DNA of 64,000 nucleotides from Paenibacillus lautus NBRC 15380 (GTDB lineage: Bacteria; Bacillota; Bacilli; Paenibacillales; Paenibacillaceae). Shown in pieces: positions 63,675-64,000 of this stretch. The stretch spans positions 60,032 through 124,031 of the forward strand of contig NZ_BIMF01000019.1 in NCBI RefSeq assembly GCF_004000945.1. Reading direction: 5' to 3'. The position numbers and the translations under genes were made by a program. Below the pieces are notes generated by a model, which was not told where the DNA came from, did not search any database, and was given only the letters and a program-made list of their open reading frames with translations. The first letter of the stretch is position 1; every line of letters begins with the position of its first letter.

Positions 63675-63884
63675 GTGCATGAAGTAACTGTTGTAATTGG
63701 TAACATAATTGTCTTTGATAAAACAAATAAAGAAGTTCTTCGTACAGAGGCTTTTCGGGATCGTCCAAACGAATGGGCTTATGTTCAACATCTCGGAAAA
63801 ATACAATGGGTCTCTTTGAATGAGGTTGCTCTTTTCAATAAAGACAATAAGTTAATCCGGAAAATATCGTTAATGAATATATGA
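63675..63884 (+). CDS. Small hypothetical protein
   Basis: A 69-residue frame with GTG start, 28 bases after the previous stop, with a weak AGTAGG site. The sequence alternates hydrophobic and polar residues as in a small beta-barrel or beta-sheet protein ('EVTVVIGNIIVFDKTNKEVL', 'IQWVSLNEVALFNKDNKLIRK'). It resembles small YolD- or phage-like beta proteins only in general character. Function unknown. Confidence 0.4.
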   Translation: MHEVTVVIGNIIVFDKTNKEVLRTEAFRDRPNEWAYVQHLGKIQWVSLNEVALFNKDNKLIRKISLMNI

Positions 63885-63905
63885 TAAAATACCCTGCTGT
63901 CATTA

Positions 63906-63984
63906 AACTAACGGGTAACGATAGTTGAATAAAACAAGAAGGCAGTCGGCCAGTGTGATTGGCTGCTTTTGTTCAACTAACGGG
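63906..63984. repeat. Short direct repeat AACTAACGGG with internal hairpin
   Basis: AACTAACGGG occurs at 63906-63915 and 63975-63984. Between them is an imperfect hairpin (AAGGCAGTCGG paired with TTGGCTGCTTTT, about 63939-63970) ending in CTTTTGTT. This looks like a dispersed intergenic repeat or terminator-like unit that may continue past the window edge. Confidence 0.4.
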
Positions 63985-64000
63985 CAGGATTGCTCAATAC

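Overview
The window reads as a chromosomal segment of a plant-polysaccharide-degrading Firmicute of the Paenibacillaceae (Paenibacillus/Cohnella type). The basis is the gene style: DUF5696 protein with sugar ABC permeases, LipO-like binding lipoproteins, a YesM-type histidine kinase with an AraC-type response regulator, SLH-anchored surface enzymes, GGAGG ribosome sites and frequent GTG/TTG starts. The genus is inference. No rRNA, tRNA or CRISPR array was found.

Positions 1-44,000 form a GC-rich, almost entirely plus-strand catabolic island. From left to right it holds: the C-terminus of a DUF5696 protein and two sugar ABC permeases; two apiosidase-like DUF5060/DUF4038 proteins; a large alpha-barrel protein; a DapA/KDG-type aldolase; a cytoplasmic pectin methylesterase; a minus-strand sialidase-fold hydrolase; an esterase; a GH67/GH20b-like glycosidase; a GH106-like alpha-L-rhamnosidase; a LacI regulator with an operator-rich intergenic region; an isomerase / split transketolase / FGGY kinase operon; an unknown GH42-like protein; a Gfo/Idh/MocA dehydrogenase; an acid-sugar kinase (DUF1537) with a frameshifted PdxA2-like gene; a GH127-like enzyme; an Asp/Glu racemase-family protein; a RuBisCO-like protein with a second DUF1537 kinase; then a second GH106-like protein, a five-bladed-propeller glycosidase, a GH78 rhamnosidase and an iron-dependent alcohol dehydrogenase. 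None of the complete hydrolases in this part has a visible signal peptide, so oligosaccharides are probably imported and dismantled in the cytoplasm. The enzyme set fits rhamnogalacturonan II side chains (apiose, rhamnose, aceric acid, Kdo/DHA). The isomerase-kinase-transketolase set matches the known D-apiose/apulose route, and the RLP plus DUF1537 kinase matches the 3-oxo-isoapionate route. The kinase/PdxA2/GH127 block may serve a branched acid sugar such as aceric acid; that last point is a hypothesis.

Positions 44,000-47,400 are a junction: a bidirectional terminator, an orphan minus-strand solute-binding protein without a lipobox cysteine, and about 1.8 kb of decayed DNA with an IS110-family transposase remnant. 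Positions 47,400-56,810 are a lower-GC operon: histidine kinase, response regulator, binding lipoprotein, two permeases and a 795-residue putative glycosidase. A decayed binding-protein pseudogene follows. Positions 57,366-63,158 encode an AT-rich 1930-residue SLH-anchored GH101-type endo-alpha-N-acetylgalactosaminidase, followed by a terminator, two small hypothetical genes and a short repeat at the window edge.

Signs of rearrangement include a truncated group II intron 3' end at about 17,990-18,205, an ankyrin-like gene stub at 14,627, a 12-codon gene stub at 17,931, a frameshift at about 28,812, and transposase and binding-protein remnants at 46.7 and 57.0 kb.
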